A stretch of DNA of 64,000 nt, taken from Phymorhynchus buccinoides. Its lineage: Eukaryota; Mollusca; Gastropoda; Neogastropoda; Raphitomidae. The DNA lies in NCBI GenBank assembly GCA_017654935.2, contig CM065691.1:34164925-34228924 (forward strand). The letters are read 5' to 3'. Below the pieces are notes generated by a model that ran no database searches, was not told where the DNA came from, and saw only the letters and a program-made list of their open reading frames with translations. Positions 12,301 through 49,170 of this stretch are shown here, one piece after another (the stretch's first letter is position 1; each line of letters opens with the position of its first letter). The translations under genes and the position numbers were made by a program.

Positions 12301-12630
12301 TCTGCAGTGGCCAATAGAAGAGAGGTGGAGGGGAGAAGTCTTCTGTGTGCTTTGAAAGATGGACTTTTCTACCCAAGTGGCAGGCCACCCCATTGTTTCC
12401 CCACTTGTCTTTTCCTTCCCAAGTTCCGTGGCTTGTTGGAGGAAAAAGAAATGGGTACTAAACAAAGATGCCATCACTCATAACAAAATGAGAAGATTCT
12501 ACTCCTCTACTTATTCATAGAGAAAGACCATTCTCACCCCATCCACGGAAATCCATTTCAATAGTATTTCCTTTGACCAGGGAAATAACGATGGGTGGGG
12601 AGTGAAACAAACACACGTAGCAGACATTAC

Positions 12631-12993
12631 CAGGCATGGGAATTAGAGAAGACAAAAAAGACAGAACAATTGGGGTCTGGAAGCAGGCAAAGGAACAAGG
12701 AATAAAAAAAAATTTAAACTGAAAACCGTGTGTGTTGGGATACAGTCCCCAGAAAATGAAGCTTCTTCTGTTATCTAAGCCTTAAAAACAGTATGAGAGA
12801 TAAGACTGATATATTTAGTTCATTTTGCATTCATTTATAACCAATAACTTAAGTTTTACTCATTGGGCTTCTTTTTTTTTATCTCATAACTGTCCTCTTG
12901 GACCATCAAAAAAGCTGAAACTTGCAAAAAAAGACTGAACAGGACCATCAAAAAAGCTGAAATCAGCCAAAAGACTGACAATTCCCATGCCTG
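12631..12993. mobile_element. MITE family Q with CAGGCATGGGAATT ends, copy 1
   Basis: caggcatgggaatt at the left is mirrored by aattcccatgcctg at the right. It is 363 bp and A-rich inside, with a short internal duplication (ggaccatcaaaaaagctgaa twice). A 143 bp relative lies at 28143. Confidence 0.78.
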
Positions 12994-13244
12994 ATTACTA
13001 GCCAAGATCTGATCCAAATGCTTATTTGGGCAGGAACATTGTTGTCCTTTGATTCAGTGTTAATTTAAATACAGAAGACCTAATGTACAATAAAACAACC
13101 GTATTACAACATTTATCACTTACCATATTTTCCGGGCTATAAGCCGCTACCTGTTTTCTTCAACCTTGACTCCTGCAGCTAAAACAACGATTGTGGCTAC
13201 TTTGTGAATATTTCCCCTTATGTTTTTTAGGCTGGTCGTTGATG

Positions 13245-13505
13245 TCAGAAATACAAATGATGGAGGGGAGTATTATCACCAGAGGTGTAGATTTGGTTGT
13301 CATCAGTGCGATAGAAGCAGTGATGGTAAATGTCATGATGGGCCACAATGTCAGAAATAGGTTGAGTTAGAACAAAAAGAATGGGACCCAGAGATCCCTG
13401 GGGAACTCCATGCTTCAAATCGGCTGAACTTGAAGAGAAGCCGTTGACAGAGACAACTTGAGTACGACCGGAGAGGTACGAGTGAAACCATGTCAGTGCA
13501 TTCAA
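13245..13505 (-). pseudogene. Decayed non-LTR retrotransposon reverse-transcriptase fragment
   Basis: The minus-strand translation contains WFHSYLSGRTQVVSVNGFSS, then HGVPQGSLGPILFVL, which are the palm motifs of CR1/jockey-like non-LTR reverse transcriptases. The catalytic Y-A-D-D box is replaced by a degraded R-T-D-D-N-Q-I-Y. A residue is missing from the usual GVPQGSVLGP. The frame shifts upstream and downstream, so this is an inactive 5'- and 3'-truncated relic. Confidence 0.8.
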
Positions 13506-13589
13506 GGTTAATAGAGGGTTTCTTCAAAAGCTGTGCAGATGGGAAACAACCAGAGGTGAGTGATTCATTTACCACAAAGGTCGTCAACT

Positions 13590-14242
13590 CCAGCCCAGCC
13601 TGTGCGTGTTGACATCGTCAATCTCGGTAAAAACGAACCGTTCTCATGCCGAAACTGAAGAATTTAATCAGCGATATCACAAATCTGAGCACTACATTTC
13701 CCCACTTTTATGCACATGTGTCATCACTGAGCAGTTTATGATCAAAGTTTGAAGTGAAACAGTCGCGAAACAAACCCAACCAACAGACATTCACAATTCA
13801 AAAAGGTCTCACTCTATAAGTACACCTGGAAACTGCAAAACATACATATCATCAGTTTAACAAAACGGTACATGTACAACAATGTGTGTCAGTTGTGCAC
13901 GCACAGTCACTTTTTTCTTCAAGATGTGCTGAGAGAAAGTGGCACTTTTTTTTCTTCATGTGGAACTTGCATCAGATGGCATTGATAAAAGGAAACACAC
14001 ATCACATCCCTCAGAAGTTCTAATGAAGCTGCATTAATAATAACTTTTTTTCCCAATTAAAAAAAAAAAAAAATCATTATTAATTTAAGTATCAAAAAAT
14101 AATCCTTTAAAGTATTCATGGCTGACTTTTTACACATTTAATTTTACCAAATTACATGGGAAACAAATCAAAACTTTTTGTTGTTTTGTTTTTGTTTTAA
14201 ATACATAGATATTTACTCAACAGTACAACAAAATAAAACTAT
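13590..14242. other. Gene-free AT-rich stretch
   Basis: No gene or clear repeat structure is supported here. It contains A/T runs (about 14040-14075) and unremarkable short frames. Confidence 0.4.
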
Positions 14243-14438
14243 TACCATATTTGACGGACTACAAGGCTCACCTGACTACAAGGCTCACCTGACTACAAGG
14301 CTCACCCCCAAATTTTACACAAAATTCAAATGTTGTTATTACAGTTTCTTACTATTCTAGTAGTCACATTATAAGGCGCAGGGGTCTCACTCTCAGTCTA
14401 TGAAAAAAGTATTGCCTTATAGTCCGTAACATATGGTA
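14243..14438. mobile_element. 'ataaggcgca' MITE family F, copy 1
   Basis: The ends taccatatttgacggacta and tagtccgtaacatatggta are inverted. A 14-bp block (gactacaaggctca) is repeated three times inside, and cattataaggcgcaggggtc matches 18988-19007. About 196 bp and non-coding. Confidence 0.72.
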
Positions 14439-14702
14439 AATAATTAATACACAGGCTTGTGTAACAAGTTTATCCTTCTGCTTTCTATTACATTCTATAA
14501 AAAAAATTAAAAAAGCAATGGCGTTCACAATTTTGCAAAGGATCAAGCGTTTAAAAGGAATATAATTTAACTGAAGATCAGCTTTGCAACACCAAAAGGC
14601 AAGAATCACCAGCACCATATTTTCCAATTTACCACTGACTCATCAATCAGCACCCTCTCATCTCAAGAGACGATGGTGTATTGGGCACCAGGTACAAATA
14701 AT

Positions 14703-14822
14703 TTACGGATTATAATTATTTTTATTTTTTTCCTTTATAGTCCCGTCAGCAGCTATGGTCATCTCAGGATGGTCACCGCGTAAAGCTTGACCACTTATTA
14801 CAAAACACTCACGTTCAACAAC
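14703..14822 (-). pseudogene. Exon-like block with acceptor, duplicated at 60.8 kb
   Basis: On the minus strand a pyrimidine-rich ttttcag acceptor precedes an open stretch of 39 codons beginning V-V-E-R-E-C-F-V and including A-L-R-G-D-H-P-E-M-T-I, then a stop. About 90 bp of it, including the acceptor, recurs at 60748-60850, where the same frame stops after five codons. It may be a relic terminal exon or part of a dispersed element. I do not recognise the protein. Confidence 0.3.
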
Positions 14823-14829
14823 CTGAAAA

Positions 14830-16053
14830 CAACAAAACATACAGTACAATTCATAACATGACACCTCCATCATTGCACCCTATAGCACATAAGTCCACAC
14901 AGTGCTGGAAACGTTGAGCCACTCATATTTATCGGACCCAGGTTAAAAAAAAAAGTAAAAAAGGATAACAAACACATACTAGTAAAAAAAAGATATATAA
15001 AAAATGCCATATAGGCAAATATGCACTGCAGAATGGACAACAGGTGCCCACTCAAGTGCGCAAGGATACCAGTGAACAATAAAAAAAAAACCTGACATGT
15101 CATAAATTGTCCGATAGATCAGAGAAAAAAAGGAACATTCAAAAGATAGATTTGTAAGGAAAGATGAAAGAACAGATTGAAGATCCGGGGAGATAGAAAT
15201 CAGACGAAATGGAAAACTGCAGATCTTGTCGGGAGACTTTATGGGGGGAAAAGAGATAGTAAAAGACATGGTAGGCAGAAAAACAGGAAAGGTAAGAAAA
15301 AGGGGTGGGCACAGCTTGGTCGAGAACACCCCTGCCACGTGAAGGCTGGCCCACGGGGGCTACGGATTATAAGGTGATACGTTTTTTTCTCCAGACTCAG
15401 ACAACTAGCTGTACCTGACACGACTAATAATCTAGTAAGAACACAATTCATAACGCCTCATGGGCAGTAAAATTCTGTAGACTTCCAAGAGTGGCTGTGG
15501 AGGACAAATCTAGAGAGCGGCAGTCTCTCCTCCATGTTAGCTGGAGCTGAGCCAGAATCATTATCACCATATTTCCCATATCTACCAAATGATGACTAAA
15601 CATTGAACATTTGGCCAACTTAATCCAAAAGAACAGAAGTGTAGCAAAAGTATCAGTTTTCCAAAACTGTATACATTTTCCTTCTCATTTCAAAACCGTA
15701 TCAATTTTGCTTTGCATTTCAAAACCAATCACTTAAAGGCACAATGACCAAATCAATAAATCATTACGTCCCACCCACAAAGAAATACGTCTGTGCACGG
15801 CCTCAGAAAAAATCAGCCATTTTCTTTTAACTTTTCACTAACATATAATTTTTGTTGTTGCCATTATTATTTCTTTTGAGTGAAGAAAGGGGTAACAGAA
15901 AAAAAGCTTTTTACAATATCAAACACATAAATAAATAAACAGTATGTGTTTTTTCACATCTTTTAACAATAAAAGAGCAGAAATATGAAAACTGTTTGAG
16001 CAGAACGTTGATGAAAATGGTCCAGGATAGAGTAGAACAACCAATGAATAAAA

Positions 16054-16087
<34 letters not shown>

Positions 16088-16550
16088 TGTGTTTGTGTGT
16101 GTGTGTGTGGTGTGGTATGATGTGTGTGTGTGTAGTGTGGCATGATGTGGTGTGGTGCAGTGTGTGCGAGAACAACAATTACTTCAAAGAAAGAAAAAAA
16201 ACCTGCACTCATCTGGTAAGGCAATTTTGTGAAGTGATTCAGCAGCCAAAGAACAATGTCTTCACCAAAGTAACAGCGTAAAATTATTAATCAAAACAAA
16301 CAACTCTGCACAAAACAAACATACATTCTGCACCAAACTGCTTCATGTCATAACAAATATCCTCCACAGTATGCACCACGATAAAATAAAAAAAATACAA
16401 AGGGAGTCAGATTCAACAACATAAACATGAATATAAATGGAAATAACATCTTCATAATGAACAACCTGGAATTTTACAAATAGGAGAAGAGTAGAGGAGG
16501 GGGGGGGGGGGGTAGCTAATAACAAAGCCAAACACTGGAATAAACAATAA
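14830..16550. other. Gene-free stretch
   Basis: No gene supported. It holds a poly-A run (about 16058-16085) followed by GT-rich sequence to 16165, and a poly-G run at about 16498-16512. A fragment resembling the 'attataaggtg' MITE ends lies near 15360-15380. Confidence 0.4.
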
Positions 16551-16557
16551 TAAACTA

Positions 16558-16721
16558 CAGTGGAACCTCCCTTAAAAGACCTTCAAAAATCATCCAAAAT
16601 GAGGTCTTATAAGGGAGGTAATTTTAATTCTTACAAAGAAGGGCAATGTCTCGGAGAAGTAGGTCTTATGACTGTGGGAGGGAGTCTTATAATGGGAGGT
16701 CTTATAAGGGAGGTTCCATTG
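16558..16721. mobile_element. TA-flanked MITE family T (CAGTGGAACC ends), copy 1
   Basis: cagtggaacctccctt at the left is mirrored by aagggaggttccattg at the right. TA dinucleotides flank both sides. It is 164 bp and non-coding. TA targets and CAGTGG ends suggest a Tc1/mariner-pogo type non-autonomous element. Relatives lie at 27058 and 63550. Confidence 0.82.
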
Positions 16722-17183
16722 TATATAATTTTGCGGGTTCTCACTCCAACATAGTTGAAAAGTCTGTGTTGCATAAATGTTTCCTAGCCATGAATTGTGA
16801 TGAGATTGCGAATCCTGGCATACTTAGATATTTTTTGAATCCCTTATGGCATTTTATGCAACAACTGCTTGGCACATATGACTGACTTGCAAGGCTGCAG
16901 GCATTGTTGTCATTACATTCAATTTCAGTCAACAGGCAATAAGTCAGTAATCAAAGGGCAGCATTCATACATCAAACAAACAAAAATCCTTACTTTTAGA
17001 ATTCAAACTAATTCTTGTAGCATCTCCTTGTTTTGCTTCGTTTTTTTATAAATGAAAATAATCCATCGAGTCCAAATGTCTGGAACAAATTCTAATTTCA
17101 CTTAAAGTTTATGATCTTACCAATAATTTCAGCATATGATTGGGATAGTTCTGGTGTGGGAAAAAGGAACAGGAAAAACATTA

Positions 17184-17590
17184 TCGTCGGTGAAATGCAA
17201 AAACCTCGTATCTCGATTTTTTTTTTTTTTTAGTTAGATACATAGTCAGCTTCTTAAGTTTTCTCTCCACCTTCCACCAAAAGCTCATATCTCTAACGAC
17301 TTTCTATCTGGGGTAAATGAGGTTGTGAAAATAAAAGAAAAACTCGTAAGTCGCAAATTCAGATCTAGTTAAGGACAAAAACCTTGTATCTTCGTTCTTT
17401 TCAAGTCTACATTTTTTAAAAAGTAAATTGAACAAAATGCAGGACTAAACTCGTAATGTCTTGAACAAACATATTCATCATAGTTAATCAATTGTGGTCA
17501 ACGCGGTTAGTTTTAAAAACAGTTTTTTTTTCTTTTTTATCAAAACTACCAAAATTGAGATACGAGGTTTTTGAATTTCACCGAAGATAT
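17184..17590. mobile_element. MITE family G, copy 2
   Basis: The ends tcggtgaaatgcaaaaacct/cgtatctcgattt and aaattgagatacgaggtttt/tgaatttcaccga are inverted. It is colinear with 9500-9900 over its whole length. Confidence 0.8.
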
Positions 17591-17713
17591 CTGCTTTCCA
17601 TGTTCTAAAATCCAAAGATTCTAACTCCTGATTATACATAGAATAGTTAGTTACATGTTACATTTTAAAAAGGTAACTGTAGAATCGAGCATTTAAACCC
17701 CAAAGCTTACAAT

Positions 17714-17962
17714 TTAACTCTTCTAGCACCATGGGCGAATACATTCACCCAAGAATTCACTCTACACTCCCACCAAATGCAAAGACATTCACTGCCGAGC
17801 ACCCTAGCATGTGTTTGTCTGCTTTTAGAGCTTATACCATTGCTTCTTCCATTAAAGCAACGCATGCACACTCAAAAAAATAGTTACTCCCCTCTTGTCG
17901 GTTGAGATGCAACGGACAACCCAGAATGTCAACAAATATGTACATGGCGCTAGAAGAGTTAA
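17714..17962. mobile_element. TTAA MITE family C, copy 1
   Basis: ttaactcttctagcaccatg at the left is mirrored by catggcgctagaagagttaa at the right. The 249 bp element has internal blocks caccaaatgcaaagacattc and gttgagatgcaacggacaac, shared with 30054 and 40854. TTAA at both ends. Confidence 0.85.
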
Positions 17963-18461
17963 AATATTGTTTCTTCACAGCAATGTTATAGGATACACAA
18001 ATATGTTAATGTGTAGTTGTTGGTCTGGCATGAGTATCTAGAACTAATCATGGCTACATCTTCAGACACAAACTCATACATGAACATAAACAAAAATCAA
18101 AGCACAATTTACCATTCTTGTTCTGCATTCAATGTTTTGATTGAATGTCACAACATGCAGCAAACTTATCTCTATTTCACTATAGGGGAAACATCACACA
18201 CATGATTGTTGAGATCACTGCAGCTATAACATTGTCTACAAGTTTTTGATCATGTGCCAGGAGCAACATTTCAAACGCCAAGAGCCCAGTGTTTTCGTTT
18301 AAGAGGAATGTGTTTCTCCATGTTAACACAAACTTTTCTTCTTTCCTAAACGCATTCATTCACATACAATTGTTTTAAGAATGTGAACAAAACATCAGGA
18401 TCATACATGTTGGCTAATATTCCAATATCAAACCCTGCATACTTGCATGCATATGCACGTG

Positions 18462-18462
18462 T

Positions 18463-18507
<45 letters not shown>
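18462..18507. repeat. (GT)n microsatellite
   Basis: A GT dinucleotide run inside a longer purine-pyrimidine alternating region (18450-18540). Confidence 0.95.
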
Positions 18508-18511
<4 letters not shown>

Positions 18512-18599
18512 TGTGCATGCATGCCTGCATGTGTGTGTGAACTTTCGAATCCATGCATCCATGCATATTTTATCTTAGGCTTTCCTACACATTATGTCT

Positions 18600-18705
18600 T
18601 TGTCTGTTGTTGTTTTGATTTCTTGATTTATTTTATCCCAGCAAAAAGAATTTTCCGTAAAATGGACAATAAAATACTGATTGAATGATTGATTGATTGG
18701 TTGAC
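18600..18705 (+). mobile_element. Possible retroelement 3' tail
   Basis: gtaaaatggacaataaaata followed by a (TGAT)n-like run (ttgaatgattgattgattgg) has the look of a non-LTR element 3' end: an AATAAA followed by a short tandem tail. No coding part is recognisable upstream. Confidence 0.35.
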
Positions 18706-18878
18706 AGGCGATTCCTGTGCAAGCGTATATGTGTAAATTCAATGATTAAGATGATCTTTATAAAAAGCTTGCCAGGAATGCATGGGTTGTCCACACTGGA
18801 TACATAAGGAAAATGTGAGTTGCTCATAGAAAGGCATCATAATACATACAAACCCAATTACAGCAAGGTACTACAATT

Positions 18879-19048
18879 ACCGCATTTTACGGATTACAAG
18901 GCGCACCTGATTACAAGGCGCACACACCCAAACTTTTACACAAAATTAGATGTTGTTATTACAGTTTCCTACTATATTATCAGTCACATTATAAGGCGCA
19001 GGGGTCTCAGTCTAGGGAAAAAGTATCGCCTTATAGTCCGTAAAATAG
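18879..19048. mobile_element. 'ataaggcgca' MITE family F, copy 2
   Basis: The head accgcattttacggattaca and the tail ccttatagtccgtaaaat are inverted. It contains two copies of the block attacaaggcgcac, and cacattataaggcgcagggg. About 170 bp, related to 14243. Confidence 0.72.
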
Positions 19049-19087
19049 TCTTTCTTTTTAACAATGCGTTGCAGCACATTCATGGCA

Positions 19088-19335
19088 TACAGCAAAGCAA
19101 ACTTTCACTTTATTACCCAACGTTGTTGTTTTACACATACACATGCACCAATTATTGACCCAAAGCAAACTTTCACTTTATTACCCAACGTTGTTGTTTT
19201 ACACATACACATGCACCAATTGTTACTTCGCATTGATGTTGCACAGCAAAGCAAACTTTCACTTTATTACCCAACGTTGTTGTTTTACACATACACATGC
19301 ACCAATTGTTACTTCGCATTGATGTTGTACAGCAA
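19088..19335. repeat. Tandem repeat, 67 and 86 bp spacing
   Basis: Three copies of agcaaactttcactttatta, cccaacgttgttgttttaca and catacacatgcaccaatt. The second and third copies also share gttacttcgcattgatgttg. Confidence 0.88.
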
Positions 19336-19624
19336 AGACGTACTTCTAATATCAGAATCTTTGAGTTACTCCTGCATGCACAGGAGACATGGCAGGCAAA
19401 AATGTAGGGGACTTTTTTTTCACAGACACGCTTATTGACGTATTGCTATTTACTCAAGAAAACATTCTGCATTAAAAAAAACAATGAACAGACGTTTTGC
19501 ATAAACAAATTATTTTCAAACAAAATTTGCATAAACAAATTATTTTCAAACTAAATTTGCATAACAAATTATTTAACACATTTTTGCATCAGTGATAACA
19601 GAGTTTGGGCTGTTGTAGTATCCT

Positions 19625-19778
19625 GGGCCTGTATTCACGTTGAGATAGCATGAGACTTAGCATCATGCTAACTCAGAAGCTCTTCCAAAAGTCCTATTAA
19701 ATCCTATAGGACATTGGAAGAGCTTCTAAGTTAGCATCATGCTAAGTCTCATGCTATCTCAACATGAATACAGGCCCT
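19625..19778. repeat. Near-perfect 154 bp palindrome (foldback)
   Basis: The left arm gggcctgtattcacgttgag, then atagcatgagacttagcatc and atgctaactcagaagctctt, is mirrored almost base for base by the right arm ending catgaatacaggccc. The arms are about 65 bp with a loop of about 20 bp. It would snap back into a long hairpin. It could be a foldback MITE or a young inverted duplication. Confidence 0.88.
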
Positions 19779-19779
19779 G

Positions 19780-20504
19780 ATCTTTAAGTATATCACAAAG
19801 TTTTGATTTATCATTTTTCTGAATGTTGGTTTCACGAGGGATTCAAAATGTATATCCTTATTTTCTCTAATTGTTTTAAACATCCTTTTGGGGTTACCAG
19901 CCGCCATGCTAAAATTTATATGAAGTAAAGTGGCACAGTATAAGCTTTAAGCTTGTTGTTGCCGTTATATTTGTTTAATATTTGTTTAATGTGCATTTGA
20001 AAAATAAAAAATCATTTAAACCATCCTGATTTAAAAAAAATCTAAGTACAAAATTACTGTTATCGCGTATATCGATACAACCGTATTCATAGTATAAAAA
20101 AAAATTACTTGCTTTTGTTGTGAATAAATAAAAGGATTGGGTGTGGTGTGAGAGTTACATATTTGTACAAGTGTAAATTTTCTGATTCATAATTTTGAAT
20201 ATTTTATTTTTGATGCATTTTATCTTATTTTCCACAGTGGAAAGACAATGTTCCACATGCGCTTGTACAATGCCAATGGACAATAAAGAAACTTATGACT
20301 TATGACCATGATAAGTTATGATCAATTTTGTTATGTGAAATTAGTAATTAAAATTAGAAAAGAGCAGGGGTGATTATGGTACTTATAAGAAAAGCAGCTC
20401 ACTTGAGCATTCACAACAAAAGGGCTTTCGGTTGGAAGAGAGGAAAGAGCAGACAATTTGAACAAACAACCTGAAATTTTACATTAAAAAACAAACTTCC
20501 CCCA
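19780..20504. other. Gene-free AT-rich stretch with a retroelement-like tail
   Basis: No gene supported. Near 20264-20310 caatggacaataaagaaact followed by tatgacttatgacc resembles a LINE 3' end with a short tandem tail. Confidence 0.4.
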
Positions 20505-20670
20505 AAGTCGGAGTGTGGCTGCCCACTTGGCGGGGTAATAAAAAAAAATGGTCACACGTAATGTTCTTATTTCTAGCTGATGCATTTGTACCAAAGTGTA
20601 CATGAGCTTCGGCTGTTGGGATGATCCCTGGAGTCTTTTAGCCAGGATATGTTAACATCAACAACAAAAA
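20505..20670 (+). repeat. Dispersed repeat with (CAA)n tail, copy 2
   Basis: Copy of 259-430: gtcggagtgtggctgccca, ggcggggtaata, tgcatttgtacc and cttcggctgttgggat, followed by a caacaacaaaaaca tail. Confidence 0.5.
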
Positions 20671-21445
20671 CAAACTGAGTTATCAAAACATAGCATTGAT
20701 CATAATTTTAATGATACTTTTCCAACAAATCGTAACAACACACAAATATTTGTAGTTTGTACAGTGAACTTACAATGTGCATAATTATCTTAGAAAGACA
20801 AACTTGTAATCGTTGGCGTTAAGAAATTTTTTAAGATTAATGTGGCCGTCATTAACTTGAGACATTTTAGCCACACACAAAAAAACAAGCCTATTCTCAT
20901 TTCACAAACTATTTTAAATCCTCTTTACGAACATTTCTGTAAACACCTTGGAACGATGAAAGAAAACTTGAAATAATTCCACACAAAGCAGGAACTAGTA
21001 ACATTTTTTTTTTAATAGAAGTTTTTAGTGAAATTGTAAAGCGCTTAGGGATTTAAGAATAAGCGCTCAAGAAATGTTCTTTATAAGTACATATATCACT
21101 TCCCAAACACCTGAGATTTTCAGAATTTACTTATGATTACCATTTTTACCTGAAAATTACCGAATTATTTAGATGATTTTGGGGCAAAACTGGGGAAGTA
21201 AACAAGTCTGCATAAAGCAGGGATAGGGAGGCCTGTGATAAATAACATGAAAAAAAGCTTGAGCATTTCACAAAAGTAAGCTCACACCTGAAAGTCAATG
21301 CGAATGGCGGGGAAATCTTTTGCCTGCTTTGCGTAGATGAATAGTACTGAGGATAATCAAACAGACGAGGACAATTCATCGCTTGTAGTCTGAATAGAGG
21401 CATAATCATTTCCATCACCGTCTTCAGATATCACAGGGTGAAGAT

Positions 21446-45822
<24,377 letters not shown>

Positions 45823-46127
45823 AGATGGAAAAATAAAGAAAGAAAGATGATGGGGGAAAAAAAAAAAGATTCGCCACTTTCGGAAGAGAGTGGGGATTCT
45901 TTTTTTAATTAAAATTTATTTTTAAAAAAAAGTCTAGTCTAGGAGAACATTATATTTTCATAGTGTGAATCTGTGATGCATGCAGTTGTGTTATTCGATC
46001 TAAAATAATCTAGATCTAGGTCTACATCATGATCCGCTGGCACAATCTAAGGAAACAATTATGTTCTGAAAGCAGAAGTCTGTCTTTTCTTTTAGGCCAC
46101 ACACATATACACCTGTATGTGGCATTT

Positions 46128-46163
<36 letters not shown>

Positions 46164-47920
46164 GTTCCTAAGCACATGGGTGTGACGTAGACCTAAGTTA
46201 CAATGTCAGTGACATCATTTAATTTATGACATCACAGCTGGGCTTATTACGGCTGTTGAGATTTCTGCCAATTGTGAGCTGAAGCTTCGCCGGTTGCGGG
46301 GAAAAAAGCGGGAGAAATGTAAGAGAAAGTTAGAAGGTCAGTATTATTAAAATAATTATCTTGATTGCTTCACTCACTCGTTTTTTGTTAGATTTAGCAT
46401 ACGGGTACAATTAGAACTTAATGACAGTTGAAATAAAATAATGAATTCAGTTTGTATATATAATTATCAGTGTGATGATCTGCAGTCTTCCACAGTCCAA
46501 GGATTTATGTTAGTCTATGGGAAGCAGGAGAAACGGTACTAGTCTATCAATTAGACTAGTCTAATCACTAATGTAGGGTGCTTATAAAATTAATATTTTT
46601 TTTTTACTTTTTGTCAAATCCTAATGAAATATATCATTGGAAAGAGCTAAGACCTTTAAAATGATACCCAAATTATCAAAATCGGTCGAAAATTGAGAAA
46701 GTTACGACGTTTGTTAGCTTTTTTTATGAGCTATATAAAAAAAGTTGATCAATATTTGGATGAATAAAACAGCCATAACTTGTTTTTTACCAATAAACAA
46801 AACATTGGTACCAAAATAAAGCTTATTCAAAGGGGCAACATCAACCCCAAACATTAGACAGATTAGGCCTAAGCTTTTTGTGCGACTCACAAGATCGCAA
46901 CATCAACATGCGCGTGACAGAAAACATGTCAGACAGTATCACTTAGACCTTGAGCAGCATATTTATTCTAGATGCACCAAATTTGGTGTACTTGTAGAAA
47001 AATAATCACTATATAATTACCGTTCAGAAATGATAAACGAATGAATTGGACCCAAATATTGGATCGCTTGTCTCTCGCGATCGGCCGTCTTAGCGTAAAA
47101 AAAGATCGTTCCCGAATGACCGAGTAGGTGTCTGCTTCCCGAAAGAAAGAAACTCGGATGGTCAGCGCCAAGAATAACCACCAATAAAAAACAAGCAAAG
47201 GAAGTGACCGTTTGGCACATAGCCAAAATCGCGGTTCGGATTTTCAACGAGAAAAATCGCTGCGGCTTGACCTAATTCCGTCGTTCCTACACTAATGCAT
47301 GCTAAGACTAAGAAATCTTAGCGTGATAAAAAAATATGTGAGTGTTCCCACATTGTTATAATGTATATTAGATCATATATATCATTATATGTGTCCTATC
47401 ATATCCTATCATAAAAGGCATTTAGGCGTAGAAATAACTTTTAGCCTGATATGCGAGGTCTCTTATTTTGTTTTAGATGCGCAACGTGGTACTTTTGGGG
47501 CTAACATAATTTCTATTCAAAAATTGGTTTGGAAGCAATGATCGTTCCAATGTTTGTCTAATTGATTTTTAAAACTGTTAGATCTAAGTGTTCCTGTAGT
47601 AGCAAGTGAGAGTTCCAGATTGACAACTCTGTTAGCAAAAAAGTGTGCACATTGGTTGGACTTAACAAAGGGTCTATTCAATTTCATATCATGCCCTCTA
47701 CTTATTGACTTGTTGAATGTGCAGGTTCTTTGTTGTTAGTAGATCATAACCATGCAGCACTTTGTATGTCTCAATCATGTTTCAGTCCTGCCGGCTCCAT
47801 CTTGATCTTGTTTTATTCTCAAGCACACGTACGTGTGACTGTGCACGCACACTGGTCACGCACTGACACATGCACGCACACATACACGCACGCGCGCACA
47901 CACACATATATCGAGAGAGC

Positions 47921-47951
<31 letters not shown>

Positions 47952-48295
47952 TATATATTTACTTAGAAAGAAAGAATCATTATTAAGCCTCTACAATACA
48001 TTGACTCACATTCAAAAAGCATACAGGCTCATGTTTAGCAGGGGAGAGCGGGGCTGGTTGTAACATTTCAGTTTTCAACAAAGTTCATCTACTCTTCACA
48101 TTGTGGCTATTTTTGCAACTTTAATGGCTCAGTCAAACAAACAACAGGTAGGTTTTTTACTATTCCCCTCAATGTTGCAATAAGCGTGTGAACTAAAACC
48201 CGTCCAGTTTATGTAGCGGGTGATCAAAACCAAGGTCACCCTAGACTTAATTGTTACAACTTGACCCGCATGTGGGGTAAGTTGTAACAGTGTGT
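45823..48295. other. Gene-free intergenic stretch
   Basis: No gene supported. Short CT (46133-46153) and GA (47928-47951) runs, a CA/CG-alternating tract near 47860-47910, and otherwise AT-rich sequence. Confidence 0.45.
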
Positions 48296-48520
48296 GTCGC
48301 ATGAAAATAGGTAGCTCGTAAAAATAAGTAGCTCGCTACCTATGACTGTGTGTATTTGCGACATTGAGCACGAACCACAAATTTCACTTTTTTCTAGGGA
48401 TAGGGTTAGGGTTAGTTAAATGGTTAAAGTACAGAAAAAGTGAAATTTGTGGTTGTCGCAAATACAGACTCTCATAATAGCGAGCTACTTATTTTTACGA
48501 GCTACCTATTTTCATGCGAC
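48296..48520. mobile_element. Foldback MITE with GTCGCATGAAAATAGG ends
   Basis: gtcgcatgaaaataggtagc and tcgtaaaaataagtagctcg are mirrored by cgagctacttatttttacga and gctacctattttcatgcgac. An inner pair, accacaaatttcac and gtgaaatttgtggt, also mirrors. The loop holds ggatagggttagggttag. 225 bp, non-coding. Confidence 0.85.
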
Positions 48521-48715
48521 AGTGTGCACTTTTACATGATTGATATGGCAACATTATATTTTACAAAAGCATCACTTGGCACTTCGACATTCATTGATTT
48601 CTTAAAATTTTATACCTGCAAAATAGCAATAGGCTTATAGAGGCTATCATTTTTCTTCACTCGGAATTTGTTCAAACCACACAAACAACAAGCACACAAA
48701 CAAACAGACAAAATA

Positions 48716-48718
<3 letters not shown>

Positions 48719-48794
<76 letters not shown>
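48719..48794. repeat. (CT)n microsatellite
   Basis: A pure TC array of about 76 bp. Confidence 0.97.
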
Positions 48795-48801
<7 letters not shown>

Positions 48802-48879
48802 CTTTTCTTGGCTCAACAATGCAATAAAGTAGTAGTAGAAGTACTGGTAGGAGTAGCAGTAGGGGGGGGGGGGGGGGGG

Positions 48880-49170
48880 GGGTAGGGGGTTGCAGCCCCC
48901 ACCCTTTAAAAAAATAAAAATATAAAAATCATGTCGCCGAGGGACAGCTAAATTTCCTCGCGGGCTATACCTAGCACTCATCAGCACCACCAGTTGATAG
49001 GTACTTAATGGTTCAAAATATGTTTCAATAGGGGCATGAACAGTAATGGCATTAGTCCTTTATTTCATTACCAGATTACACTATTTTGCTTCTAGGACCC
49101 CTAGGGGTCTTGGTGCTTCGCACCTCCGACGAATTAGCCCCCACTCCTTAAAAACTTAGGTCCGGCCCTG
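48880..49170. mobile_element. MITE family P, copy 2 (left end replaced by poly-G)
   Basis: gggttgcagcccccacccttt, tcatgtcgcc, gacagctaaatttcct, cgggctatacctagcactca and ttaggtccggccctg follow the order of 34189-34552. The left terminus is replaced by a poly-G run (48862-48882). Confidence 0.75.

Noticed and set aside
48400..48420. Interstitial telomere repeat (ggatagggttagggttag)
   Set aside because: Only two units, located in the loop of a foldback MITE; too short to be a telomeric relic.
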